DNA of 64,000 nucleotides from Adineta ricciae (Eukaryota > Rotifera > Eurotatoria > Adinetida > Adinetidae): positions 124,001 through 188,000 of the forward strand of contig CAJNOJ010000124.1 in the NCBI GenBank assembly GCA_905250025.1, given 5' to 3'. Under the pieces are notes generated by a model. That model was not told the DNA's origin and did not search any database. It was given only the letters and a program-made list of their open reading frames with translations. Made by a program: the position numbers and the translations under genes. Numbering within the stretch: the stretch's first letter is position 1; the number at the start of each line of letters is the position of its first letter. Below, in pieces: positions 12,302 through 21,778 of this stretch.

Positions 12302-12724
12302 ACTGTGAGAGAACAACTAGCCTAATGTTGAAAATCGAACGCTGAGCGACATCAAAGAGTTAGGACTATCACAGAGCGTTTCTCACGAATTGTACGAACG
12401 ATGTCACTCATCACTAGAGACTTTCAACATACATAAATTCTAAAATAGTTTTTAGCAAAACATTTGAACATTCCTCTCCAGCGTTGTCTCATAGTCGATC
12501 TGAGAAAGTCATGTTTTATCTTCTTGGATCGTTCTTCCTAAGTAAAAAATGGAATGAAATTCAACTCTTGTCACTTCATGACCCACAATCAACGAAGTCG
12601 AAACGTTGAAAGATATAGATTTAAAAGGAAAAGAGAGTATCTACATGAAAAACATCTGAAAACAATTCCTTTCTTCTCACAGAAAGAATTCAATCTATTC
12701 TTCTTTCTAGTTTTAGTTTCTACG

Positions 12725-13063
12725 ATGAACATTTCAGAGAACAGTTCCATAGAATCGTCATCCACCTATGAAACTCCACATTCGAGAAGTATAAAATACT
12801 ATATTTTTGTTACGATGGCACCGCCAGCACTGCTTCTGAACAGTCTTCTTATCTTCTATCTCGTTGCTGATCGAACACTTCGTGGCACTCTTCACTATCA
12901 TGCCGTTTTAGCATTACTCATTGTCACTTTTCTCACTAACTCTATCGAAGTACCACGCATCATTCATTATCTGCACTTAGGCATTGTTTTACCACAAACC
13001 GATCTCAACTGTTTGATATGGCAATGTTGTGATTATCTCTTGGTCAGCGCTGTCACGGTTCGC
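12725..13063 (+). CDS. Rhodopsin-like GPCR, 5' part
   Basis: The start at 12725 gives a short N-terminus with glycosylation-type sites ('NISENSS'), then TM1 ('[16 protein letters not shown]'), the intracellular loop 'ADRTLRGT', TM2 and the start of TM3. A longer frame opens at 12554, but its extra residues are basic and look like leader, so 12725 is preferred. The contig stops at the N at 13064; the rest of the receptor is in the next contig. The last 25 bases before the N differ unusually from the other copy, possibly from low-quality contig-end sequence or a paralogue. Ligand is unknown. Confidence 0.72.
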
Positions 13064-13064
13064 N
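13064..13064. other. Assembly junction (single N)
   Basis: The following contig restarts about 230 bp back, at the equivalent of about 12834, inside the same GPCR gene. The 'fused' frame across the N is an artefact. Confidence 0.82.
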
Positions 13065-13958
13065 CTTATGAACAGTCTTCTTATCTTCTATCTCGTTGCT
13101 GATCGAACACTTCGTGGCACTCTTCAATATCATGCCGTTTTAGCATTACTCATCGTCACTTTTCTCACCAACTCTATCGAAGTACCACGCATCATTCATT
13201 ATCTGCACTTAGGCATTGTTTTACCACAAACCGATCTCAACTGTTTGATATGGCAATGTTGTGATTATCTCTTGTTCAGCTCTGTCAATGTTCTCATGTG
13301 TTGGACATCGATCGAACGGTATCTCTTCATTTTTCATCGAAATCTCTTCACAACTGCCAGAGGTCGACTGTTGTATCATTACATACCATTTGTGATCATC
13401 ATCGTCTATCTCGTTCTTTTCTACATTGGAGTTATTTTCATCTACCCGTGTGATGCACAGTTCGATTTCAGTCAACCACTCTGTGGATTCCCATGTTACA
13501 CAACTCAAGCAGTCATCTCATTCTATGATCTGTTTGCTCACAGTTTCTGTCCGATGTGTGTGGATGTTTCACTCAACGTAGTGCTGATCATTCGTGTGTT
13601 GTATCGAAAACGAGTTGGTCTCCTGCAACAACAACAACACCATCACGCCAAAGAATGGCAGAAAAATTGTAAAATGATTGTTCAACTATTGTTCATCACA
13701 TGCACGTATTTGGTGTTTCAAGTGCCTTTTGACACGATGGTGCTGCTGCTGGTGTTTGTTAGTTTACCGGAATGGGCGATTCGTCTGCAAGCAATGTATT
13801 TTTATTATTTTTTCTGGTGGTTGACATTAGTTTTACCATTCGTGTGCATGATATGCTTGCCAGAAGTGATGAAGAAGATGAAGAATAGAATGGCACGACG
13901 AGAAAGAAGAAAGAATACAGTGATGCCTATGACTCTTACTCGGTACAATAAAAACTGA
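13065..13958 (+). CDS. Rhodopsin-like GPCR, 3' part (complete C-terminus)
   Basis: A single open frame from the contig start (TM1) to the TGA ending at 13958. It carries TM3 with the DRY-like 'SIERYLF', an extracellular pair of cysteines ('YPCDAQF', 'LCGFPCY'), TM5, a basic third loop with a glutamine/histidine run ('[13 protein letters not shown]'), TM6-TM7 and a basic tail ('[15 protein letters not shown]'). It is a plasma-membrane class A receptor. Together with 12725-13063 it gives a complete gene of about 400 residues without introns. The ligand cannot be predicted; such orphan, peptide-receptor-like GPCRs recur in this window (20066, 57285). Confidence 0.77.
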   Translation, partial: LMNSLLIFYLVADRTLRGTLQYHAVLALLIVTFLTNSIEVPRIIHYLHLGIVLPQTDLNCLIWQCCDYLLFSSVNVLMCWTSIERYLFIFHRNLFTTARGRLLYHYIPFVIIIVYLVLFYIGVIFIYPCDAQFDFSQPLCGFPCYTTQAVISFYDLFAHSFCPMCVDVSLNVVLIIRVLYRKRVGLLQQQQHHHAKEWQKNCKMIVQLLFITCTYLVFQVPFDTMVLLLVFVSLPEWAIRLQAMYFYYFFWWLTLVLPFVCMICLPEVMKKMKNRMARRERRKNTVMPMTLTRYNKN

Positions 13959-14431
13959 AAATCTTCTACATCGTTCTATAGTATTCGAATTCAAAGACAT
14001 CTCCAAATAGTATAGACCCTTTATCTTATTTTGCTACACTCTGTTCATACATGTTTGAATGATTTGTCATCTAGTGCCATCTTTCGTTCTCTTTTGTCAT
14101 TATAAACCACGAGGAAGAAACAAAGAAATAAGACATTTTTTTCGTTCTTCGTTAATAAATTGAAGCAAATAAATACCGAGGAGAGAAACACGTGTGATGC
14201 ACAACTCGCAATGCACATACATGTTACTCTTTGTAATAAGTAGATACGCCTCACTTTCCTTCTGTCGACACTGTGATATGAATAAAGTTCAATAAATTTT
14301 GCTATATAAAAAGGTAAGTCAGTAGGCCAGATCTGAAAATAAACCATCAATGAGACAAAGTCGTAGAAAGGATCTGTCTTATTTAGTAGTTAAAGCCAGG
14401 GAACGATCAAACAGATCTTCGACGTGGAAAT
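13959..14431. other. Intergenic region upstream of ceramidase
   Basis: 473 bp, AT-rich. A minus-strand frame at 14045-14350 has no recognisable feature. The region probably holds the GPCR 3' end and the ceramidase promoter. Confidence 0.5.
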
Positions 14432-15418
14432 ATGCTTTCGTGGACTTTAGTTTTGCGCATATTATTTAGTACAACACTATGGCAAATTATGGCTGATGCC
14501 CGAACAGTTGTAACTAGTCACCAAAATCCGTCCGATGTAAAACATTTCGAACACAAATTAGACACAAATATAGGCTATTGGTCACCAAGTACCAGTTCGA
14601 TCGATTGGTGTGAACGTAATTATGTTGTAACTCAATATATTGCTGAATTTTGGAATTGCATTTCGAGCTTTTCCATGTGCATATTGGGTGCAATATTATT
14701 CGTCCGAGGTTTATATAACAAACTCGAAACTCGATTTCTATTATCTAGTTTGGGTTTTGCTTTCGTTGGACTTGGCTCGGCATATTTTCATGGTACGTTA
14801 ACACACTTGGGTCAAATGTTCGATGAACTGCCGATGGTCTATTCGATGATTGTTTGGTGGTTTATATTATTCCGAATGAACGATTCGAAAACGATCAAAA
14901 GTATCATCTTCGCGATTGATTTATCAGTTCTTTTTGGCGTCTTTTACGGATTGCTTTGGACTTATGTGCATAGTTTACAGACATTTGTGTTGGTATTTCA
15001 AGCACATATGAGCTTGATGGTTATTGGAGCCATAATGAAACTGATTTATTTGTATCGTCAGCCGTATCATCACATCTATCAACTTAAATACATCATCATC
15101 GTCTATATTGTTTTGTTAATCTCCGCATTCGTCTCTTGGACTGTGGATCAACAATTATGTGAAACATTCAATAACAAAAGTCCATTCAATCCACAATTAC
15201 ATGCTTGGTGGCATGTACTCGGTGCTTTTCATTGCCATCTTGGAATAGTATGCAGCGAGGCGATGCGTCTTCTGACAATTAAATATAAACAACATAAGAG
15301 TAGAAACCCGAAACAACCGTTCAAGCCAGAAAATAATATACAATTTGTTCTCTATTTGGGATTACCTTATGTTGATTATTCGAAAGAAACACAAACGCCT
15401 GAAAGAAAAATTCAGTAG
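14432..15418 (+). CDS. ACER: Alkaline ceramidase
   Basis: An intronless 328-residue membrane hydrolase that cleaves ceramide to sphingosine and fatty acid in the ER/Golgi. The family signature is clear: 'GYWSPSTSSIDWCERNY' near residues 48-64, 'AYFHGTLTHLGQMFDELPM' with the metal-binding His and Asp, and 'HAWWHVLGAFHCHLG' near the C-terminus with the remaining zinc histidines. About seven transmembrane segments are visible, and the length is slightly above the usual 260-280 because of an N-terminal hydrophobic leader ('LVLRILFSTTLWQIM') that may act as signal peptide. All catalytic residues are present. Which ACER paralogue it is cannot be decided by eye. Confidence 0.9.
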   Translation: MLSWTLVLRILFSTTLWQIMADARTVVTSHQNPSDVKHFEHKLDTNIGYWSPSTSSIDWCERNYVVTQYIAEFWNCISSFSMCILGAILFVRGLYNKLETRFLLSSLGFAFVGLGSAYFHGTLTHLGQMFDELPMVYSMIVWWFILFRMNDSKTIKSIIFAIDLSVLFGVFYGLLWTYVHSLQTFVLVFQAHMSLMVIGAIMKLIYLYRQPYHHIYQLKYIIIVYIVLLISAFVSWTVDQQLCETFNNKSPFNPQLHAWWHVLGAFHCHLGIVCSEAMRLLTIKYKQHKSRNPKQPFKPENNIQFVLYLGLPYVDYSKETQTPERKIQ

Positions 15419-15818
15419 AAATCTTCGCGTTGTTTGATTTAAACTAAAGAAAGACTTTTTTCCCTTTTTTTTGTTACTACCAGATTTGTATGTCGCTGAA
15501 AATAAACTTCAAGGATATGATCAATAATGATTCACGAATTTGACGTAATGCTGTCTTTGTGCACTCACAGTATGATTCCTTCAAAGAAAAAAAAATCGTT
15601 AAGGCCTGTCGTTCTCTTGTTTTTATTCTAAAATGAATCATCGAGAAACTGCGCGTTGTGATAGAAGAAAAAGTTGTCGTAGTTAAATGACGAAGGAAAG
15701 GAAATAAACTCATGTTTTTTTTTATTGTATTACTGTTGTCCTTATAAAAGCTTACGACGAAAGAGAACGACAGTCAAACTGAGTAAAGTATACAATTTTT
15801 TAACGAACATAAATCAAA
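15419..15818. other. Intergenic region upstream of papain-like protease
   Basis: 400 bp with T- and A-runs. The minus frame at 15477-15713 has no family resemblance. No regulatory element could be defined. Confidence 0.5.
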
Positions 15819-17570
15819 ATGGGTTTCAAAACTTACCTAATGAATCGATTTAATTCTCGACGATTTCGTCTCAATGGGATTCTGCCATCGACACGACTTC
15901 CAAGCAAACAAAAGCTGTGCTTAGCTTTCCGAGATCACGTACAGTATAATGCTGCTCAACTTCCACCCAAGGTTGATCTGCGCAATGATATGACGCCCGT
16001 TGAAGATCAATCGAAGATCGGTAGTTGGTAATGCAGTTTAAAGACATAAACTATCACCAATAAATCTTTATTTCTTTATTTAGCGTAGCTAACTGTCTTG
16101 CTGGTAAGACAATTGATAAGAGTTTTTCTGTTTTTCATGATGCTTTTTAAATTCAGGAGCGTACGAATACTTGACAAAGAAAAGTGATGGACGAAACACG
16201 GATGTTAGTCGTTTATTTATCTATTACAATAGTCGAGCTAAAGATGGTCGATCAGGACTATCTGATTCGGGTTGCTCGATGACCAGTGGTATCGAAGCAT
16301 TAGAAGAATTCGGTACCTGTCTTGAATCTCTTTGGCCTTATAACGTTGTGGATGTCAATGCACGACCCAGTGATCAAGCTTATCAAGAAGCAAAAAAGCA
16401 CACGATCAAGGAAGCGCTTCAGATCGATATTGATTTGCACGAAATGAAATCGTGTCTTGCCCAAGGCTTTCCATTCGCATTTGGATTGAGATTGTATCGG
16501 TCGTTTGATCGAGCGTCTACAACAGGTGTTGTTCCAATGCCGAATACATCCGAACGAATACGTTCATCACACGGAAGGTTCGTAGAGTTTTTTTGTTCAT
16601 CATCGGCATCGATGTTTGTCTTTCCATCTTATAGTCATGCGCTATTAGCTGTCGGTTACAGTGATCATTCCAGATCGTTCATTGTTCGAAATTCATGGGG
16701 AGCAGATTGGGTAAATCAGATGGTTTTTATTGATATTCTCTGAGATTGCATAACTACGTTTAGGGAGATCAAGGATATTGTTACATACCGTACGATTATA
16801 TGACAAATCCCAAGCTGTGTTTTGATGCTTGGGCAGTTCGAAAATTATCCAACGATAGTTTTGGAAAAGAACATTGGGATAATGTCGATGCGATCAATTA
16901 TCTCAAAGCTGCTGTCATGGAACTGATGTCAATGGTAAGCAATGATTATACTTCAATGATTACTAGGTCATTATCTAATCGATAGGATAATAGTAACGAT
17001 GATGACAACCTTGCAATTGAACAGGTAGTTGAAGATGACGAACCACGTCAAGGTCAATACGGTGCTAATAGCGGTTATCAGCATCATCCATGGCCGAACA
17101 ATGGTGGTGGATTTCCTCCACCTCCTCCTGCTTGGCATCAACCACATGGTATGAGTAAATTCTCATCGGTGTTCGCCGGACAATATATCATTCGTTTAAC
17201 TATTCTTTCAGGCTATCCCTATCAGGGAAATAATATGCCACCGTATCCTAATCAACCACAACCGTATGGTGGAGGATACGGGGTCCCCAACTATCAACAT
17301 CAACCTGGTTTTCCACCATACAATAACTCTGGCGGTTATTTTCCAAATCAGTATCAAAGTATAGCCCTATTTTAAGCGAGTTAGCAGAGTCTGTACAAAT
17401 TTCTTTTTTCTCTAGATAATTTTCCACCAGTCAATCCAAATTATCCGAACAACTTTCCACCGCATCCGGCTTCGCTCGCTGATTTTATGAATTCCGAGAG
17501 TCAAAATCAACCATTCGGAATGGCACCGAATTACAACCGTGGTCCATATAATAATCCGAATCAATATTAG
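15819..17570 (+). CDS. Papain-family (C1A) cysteine protease without propeptide, proline-rich tail
   Basis: Exons 15819-16027, 16084-16103, 16157-16577, 16635-16710, 16764-16934, 16986-17148, 17212-17358 and 17416-17570 join in phase to 453 residues. The mature-enzyme start motif 'LPPKVDLRND' sits only about 50 residues from the initiator, so there is no inhibitory prodomain and no signal peptide. Catalytic residues are intact: Gln and Cys in 'EDQSKIGSCVANC' (split over two introns), His in 'SHALLAVGY', Asn in 'VRNSWGADWG'. The tail after about residue 320 is Pro/Gly/Tyr/Asn-rich ('PPPPPAWHQPHG', 'PYGGGYG'). The 57-bp intron 16578-16634 is a multiple of three and could be retained. Poly(A) signal AATAAA at 17625. 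Its substrate is unknown, and lack of prodomain and signal suggests cytosolic action or unconventional control. Confidence 0.85.
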
Positions 17571-18180
17571 ATCTTATTATAAACCACGATAGTTCTTTTT
17601 CTTTCCTGAAATCGCATCAACTATAATAAATGTATATTAAAAACTAGATCAAAGGAGTGAGCTCACTCTCCTCTGGAAATGAATCCATATCTTCGTAACT
17701 TACGTTCTCCAAAACATATTCTAACATTATACTGTACACATCGATCGTTTATTCTTTTTAAACGATAGTGCTGAGAGAACAATAGTGGTTAATAGATGTT
17801 CAGTGCAATGTCCAAAAGAAATCCTATCAATTATTGTATTCAAGGCAGCAAATCTAGCTAAAACTGATTGCTATGCTGTTATCTCACTTGAACCATTCAC
17901 AGAAACCGATCAGAAGACACAAATCCAATATTCAACGAAAAATTTGCATTCCCTACACTGGATAAACTAGACGCAAACCGTCGCAAAAGACTATACGGAC
18001 ATTCTTGATTATATCGACATCTTCATATTCTCGTGTTGTAGTAGTCAAAATCAATCCTATTCGCGACTATGCATCATTTCGTCATATACCAGACAGGAAA
18101 GAAAGAAAAAGTCGACACACGTGCTTCTGTATCTTTGTTTTTGGTCAACTTCTTTCTCTTTAACGCATATAAACATCATC
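17571..18180. other. Intergenic region with a decayed C2-domain-like coding relic
   Basis: Around 17785-17970 a short frame reads 'IVFKAANLAKTDCYAVISL', then 'KTQIQYSTKNLHSLHW'. This resembles the first strands of a C2 domain (hydrophobic strand, 'NL.KTD', 'Y..I.L', 'KT....', final Trp). It ends after the Trp with a stop and no continuation. The allelic copy at 27690-27914 keeps the same stretch. Probably a dead exon; the 3' part serves as promoter for the MDR gene. Confidence 0.4.
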
Positions 18181-19364
18181 ATGCCGTTCGCTTTAGTCGT
18201 ACGTGAATTAAAAAAACTCGTCTTAGAGGAACTTCCTGTAAATAAAGATACTTGTTACTTCACTTTCACGTATCTGTATATCTGTAGCTTCCCTACTGTG
18301 GATTCAAGGATCTTTTGATCAAAGTAACCCATGTTGCTCAGAATCCGACCGATTGGAAATCGCTTCATTTCGGCGCAGCAAAACCGGGATCTATTGTTGG
18401 TTGTGATTTTGCCGGTGAGGTAGTCGAAGTCGGAAAAGAAGCTATTGGTTAGTATGAGTATTTGCATGTTCATTGCATATCATCAGGTTTTATAGGTAAT
18501 TATCGGAAGGGAGAACGAGTAGCTGGCTGTGTTCCTGGTGGTGTACCTGCTGACTTGGGTCTTCGTGGTGCATACTCTGAATATGTTGTTCAAGAAGCGT
18601 CACTTGTCTTTCGTTATCCATCGAGAATATCGCCTGCTGAAGCGGCTACAATTCCACTTGCTTCGATCACAGCGGCTCTCGGTCTCTTTCATGAAATGGG
18701 CTTGCCTTTACCACCAGCGACCACCAAATCTAAAACGCCAGTTCTCGTTTGGTCCGGTAGTACAAGTGTCGGACAATATGCCATTCAGTTAGCTAAAATC
18801 GCGGGTTGTTTTGTTATTACAACAGCATCGCCGGCACGACACAATTATTTGAAGGAACTCGGTGCTGACGTTTGTTTGGATTACAAAGACGTAAATACTG
18901 TCTCACAAGTTAAAGAAATCACCAAAAATGAATTAGCGTATGCTATCGATTGCATTTCAGAAAAGGAATCCATTAAACAAGTATGTGCTGCATTAACTGG
19001 CAAAGATGCGCAAGTTGTCACAATTCTACCTCGGGTATCGAATGAAATACCATCACATGTCAAGGAGCGTAGTGTCCTGATGTATACAATCTACGGTCAT
19101 GAATTACATGCTTTTCGTCGAGTCTATCCGGCTAAGCCAGAAGACAAGAGCTTTGCTGAACATTTCTACAGATTACTTTCTGATTACTTATTACCGAATG
19201 GCCTTTTGAAACCAAACAAAGTCACTCGAATGCCAGGCGGTCTCAATGGTGTTGAGGAAGGGTTTAAACGAATGATGGAAAATAGAGTAGCATGTGAAAA
19301 GCTCGTTTATACACTAGCAGAGACAAAGAAAGCGAACGATATAAAAATAAATTCAAATTTGTAG
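18181..19364 (+). CDS. Medium-chain dehydrogenase/reductase (quinone/enoyl reductase type)
   Basis: Exons 18181-18237, 18288-18447 and 18496-19364 give 361 residues. The N-terminal GroES-like half has 'HVAQNPTDWKSLHFG', 'PGSIVGCDFAGEVVEVG' and 'KGERVAGCVPGG'. The Rossmann half carries the cofactor loop 'SGSTSVGQYAIQLAKIAGC' (GxxxVG variant) followed by 'ELGADVCLDYKD'. Structural zinc cysteines are absent, as in the zeta-crystallin/quinone oxidoreductase and trans-enoyl reductase branch, so it is probably a zinc-free NADPH-dependent reductase in the cytosol. The closest known architecture by eye is the fungal zinc-binding-oxidoreductase-like/toxin-cluster enoyl reductase group, which would suggest transfer, but only a tree can show this. 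A complete allelic copy is at 28087. Confidence 0.85.
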
Positions 19365-20065
19365 AGATTTTTGTAGATCTCGTTCAAAAAGAAGAAAGAT
19401 TCATGACATCTTTGACTTTCCTACGATAACTTGTCCGTATGAATTATGATTTTCTTGTCGCTCTTGTAAAGAAGGCACTCACCTAGTCTTCTATTAATAG
19501 AATTAATTATAGAAATACAATAGTCTAATTATGCAGAGACAAATATTCTACGAGGATTCACGTGCAGTAAATGAAAATTCGAGAAAGTTTCAACACTATC
19601 TTCGAACTTTATGAACATTTTCTACGTTTTTTATCCATTGACTGCTTATCTAATTCAAATTTGCAATCGGTGTGTCAAAAAAACGTTAGACAAAGCAGCA
19701 GTTTTCTAAATTCACATGGGCATGTACGAATTTACTTTGGTGAAAAATGTTCTCAAAGCTGCGAAATCTAATCAACCGTTGTCAGAGAGTAGGATCATCT
19801 TTTTAATATGAAAAAGAACACTCCGAAGCCTTTTCTCTTTATTCATGACAGTATATAGTATAGATACTTGTATAATCACCATTTTTAATTACGATAAGGA
19901 TGTATCGTCTCATATAAGGTAAGATGACTTTTGATAATCCACAGGCTATTTTAATCAGCAGATTTATATGCTGCAGCTATTCTACTCTTTCTAGAACGTT
20001 CAGCATTGCACTTATACACCGTGCATTTGTATTTTGTTTGCTTTTCAAACATCATCATACAAGCA
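19365..20065. other. Intergenic region between MDR reductase and GPCR
   Basis: About 700 bp. Small frames (19571-19771, 19924-20065) show no domain. The same region in the other haplotype (29271-29982) carries scattered substitutions and indels, as expected of non-coding DNA. It probably contains the GPCR promoter and 5' leader. Confidence 0.5.
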
Positions 20066-21070
20066 ATGCCAGTAACAGGTTTGCCAGCATTACAACAAGA
20101 CATAATACGCTATGGTTTGTCCGTTTACTTTGCACTGGGCTTGCTAGGCAATATTTTCAATTGTCTTATGTTCACACGATCATGTTATCGTCGCATACCA
20201 AGCTCAGTATATTTTCTGGCCCTTTCAAGCTTCGGTATTATCTACATCATTTGGACCATGTTTCCATTGATGTATACACTTAATAATCCTGATCCTCAAG
20301 CAAACTCGGCAATTTATTGTAAAACACAAAAATATGGTATTCATCTTCTTGCTCTCTATCTTCGCTATACCATCGTTTTTGCTTGTATCGATCGATTCCT
20401 GATCACTAGAACAAATGTTCGCCTTCGCTCACTGAGTTCCGTTAAAACAGCAATTATCTCGCTCATTGTCATGGTTCTAACAGGTTTCTTCATAGCAGTT
20501 CATATATTGATCTACACGGATATCAACAGTGGTGTTTGTACCATGACTGGATTATATAAGTTAGTTTATGCCATTTATCAAATCATGGTTGTTTCGATTA
20601 TACCACCATCATTAATGAGTATCTTTAGTGTTCTCACTATTCGTAGTCTTCATCAACGGAATTCTACGACGCAGGTGTCCAGCAGAAGAAAAGATCATCA
20701 TATGGTTCGAATGGTTCTCGTCGAAGTTGCGGTTAATGTTTCCACTTCTATTCCGTATTCAGCTAGTCTTTTCTATGGTGCAGTCACCTACGCTCTGAAG
20801 AATAAAAGTCTCGAAAGAATGGAGATCGAGTCATTTGTTACGTTCATCACACAAATTCTGGTATATTCTTTAAGTGTTGTTCCTTTCTATCTGTTCGTAT
20901 TAACATCGAAGCCATTTCGCAAGGACTTTATCAAACTACTTCGACATTTCTGGAATAAGTTTGTGATGCGTCGAACACAAATTATTCCAATTAATGATCA
21001 AACTTATTCGACAACCAACGTTGGTACGCTGACACGATATAAACAACAGAAAACTACGTCCAAAAACTAA
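20066..21070 (+). CDS. Rhodopsin-like GPCR (orphan), complete
   Basis: Intronless, 334 residues from the ATG at 20066 ('MPVTGLPALQQD'); an upstream in-frame ATG at 20006 would add 20 residues that look like leader. Seven hydrophobic segments are visible: TM1 with 'LGLLGNIFNCLMF' (conserved GN), TM2, TM3 ending in 'CIDRFLIT' (DRY variant DRF), TM4, TM5 with 'SIIPPSLMSIFSVL' (conserved Pro), a basic third loop 'SSRRKDHHMVRMVL', TM6, and TM7 running into 'VLTSKPFRKDF' (helix 8). The C-terminus is polar. The conserved extracellular cysteines are present ('IYCKTQKYG', 'SGVCTMT'). It resembles invertebrate peptide-receptor-like class A GPCRs; ligand unknown. A truncated allelic copy is at 29983. 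Confidence 0.8.
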   Translation: MPVTGLPALQQDIIRYGLSVYFALGLLGNIFNCLMFTRSCYRRIPSSVYFLALSSFGIIYIIWTMFPLMYTLNNPDPQANSAIYCKTQKYGIHLLALYLRYTIVFACIDRFLITRTNVRLRSLSSVKTAIISLIVMVLTGFFIAVHILIYTDINSGVCTMTGLYKLVYAIYQIMVVSIIPPSLMSIFSVLTIRSLHQRNSTTQVSSRRKDHHMVRMVLVEVAVNVSTSIPYSASLFYGAVTYALKNKSLERMEIESFVTFITQILVYSLSVVPFYLFVLTSKPFRKDFIKLLRHFWNKFVMRRTQIIPINDQTYSTTNVGTLTRYKQQKTTSKN

Positions 21071-21217
21071 AACGGAATCTGTTCCTTTTTAAATTTAATA
21101 TTGAAACTAAAATAAATCGCGTAATCTTAATTATTATTAAAAACAAGCTTACGCTCAACAATAGACTCTCTTAATTTAATTCATATGATCACCCCATTTC
21201 TCCAAAGTATACAACAC

Positions 21218-21289
21218 CTCCTTGTGCTGTAATGGTTAACATGTCTGATTGTAGCTCAGGCGATCTCGGTTCGATTCCGAGCGAGGAGA
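21218..21289 (+). tRNA. trnY: tRNA-Tyr (anticodon GTA), no intron
   Basis: Folds as a 72-nt cloverleaf. Acceptor CTCCTTG pairs with CGAGGAG, with C1-G72 and A73, the eukaryotic Tyr identity pair and discriminator. Anticodon stem TCTGA/TCAGG with loop TTGTAGC gives GTA. T arm is CTCGG-TTCGATT-CCGAG. The D stem has a C-T mismatch at 10-25. An internal B box (GGTTCGATTCC) and a downstream T8 run at 21297-21304 support Pol III transcription. There is no intron, although nuclear tRNA-Tyr genes of most eukaryotes have one. Confidence 0.83.
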
Positions 21290-21296
21290 TATGTTC

Positions 21297-21304
21297 TTTT
21301 TTTT
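21297..21304 (+). terminator. Pol III terminator of tRNA-Tyr
   Basis: Run of eight T residues starting eight bases after the tRNA 3' end. Confidence 0.75.
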
Positions 21305-21438
21305 ACTATTGAGGAAAAGAATGAGTGATGCAATAATTTATGTCAATGTTACACACGCTGTTTTCGTTTTTTATTTTTCGGTGAAAAAGAGAATAATGAT
21401 GCAATTGCGTTGATGAAGTAGCGGTTGAGTGATGCAAC

Positions 21439-21446
21439 AAAAAAAA
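21439..21446 (-). terminator. Pol III terminator of tRNA-Glu
   Basis: Run of eight A on the plus strand, i.e. T8 on the transcribed strand, two bases beyond the tRNA-Glu 3' end. Confidence 0.75.
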
Positions 21447-21448
21447 TC

Positions 21449-21520
21449 TATCCGTGCCGGGATTTGAACCCGGGTATTGGCGTTGAAGGCGCCACATCCT
21501 AACCGCTGGACTACACGGAT
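21449..21520 (-). tRNA. trnE: tRNA-Glu (anticodon TTC), with C33 and A1-U72
   Basis: On the minus strand this folds as a perfect 72-nt cloverleaf. Acceptor is ATCCGTG/CACGGAT; D arm GTCC-AGCGGTTA-GGAT; anticodon stem TGGCG/CGCCA with loop CCTTCAA giving TTC; T arm CCCGG... with TTCAAAT loop; A73. A box (TAGTCCAGCGG) and B box (GGTTCAAATCC) are intact. Two features are odd: position 33 is C rather than the near-universal T, and the first pair is A-T where nuclear tRNA-Glu normally has T1-A72. It lies tail to tail with the tRNA-Tyr gene. Confidence 0.8.
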
Positions 21521-21778
21521 ATGGTATTGTAGATACGTACAGTTGATGTCGGAATAATCAAGAGTATACTCACAGTTACCTGCAAAATAGTATAGACTTT
21601 TTTTCTTCCAACAATATTTACCACGTCTGTTTGATTTTGATATCGACTTCAATAGCTCCCATTCTTCTCTACAAGATTCAGTATTATAAAAAAAGAAAAC
21701 CTGCATTTGCATTTTTGGCTTATGGTTGAATATGACTGAATCCTTTTTACTTTCAGATTTTCAAGAGCAATACCAGCA

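Noticed and set aside
14045-14350. Minus-strand 101-codon frame upstream of the ceramidase
   Set aside because: Hydrophobic low-complexity product in AT-rich DNA, no conserved motif; more likely chance than a gene.
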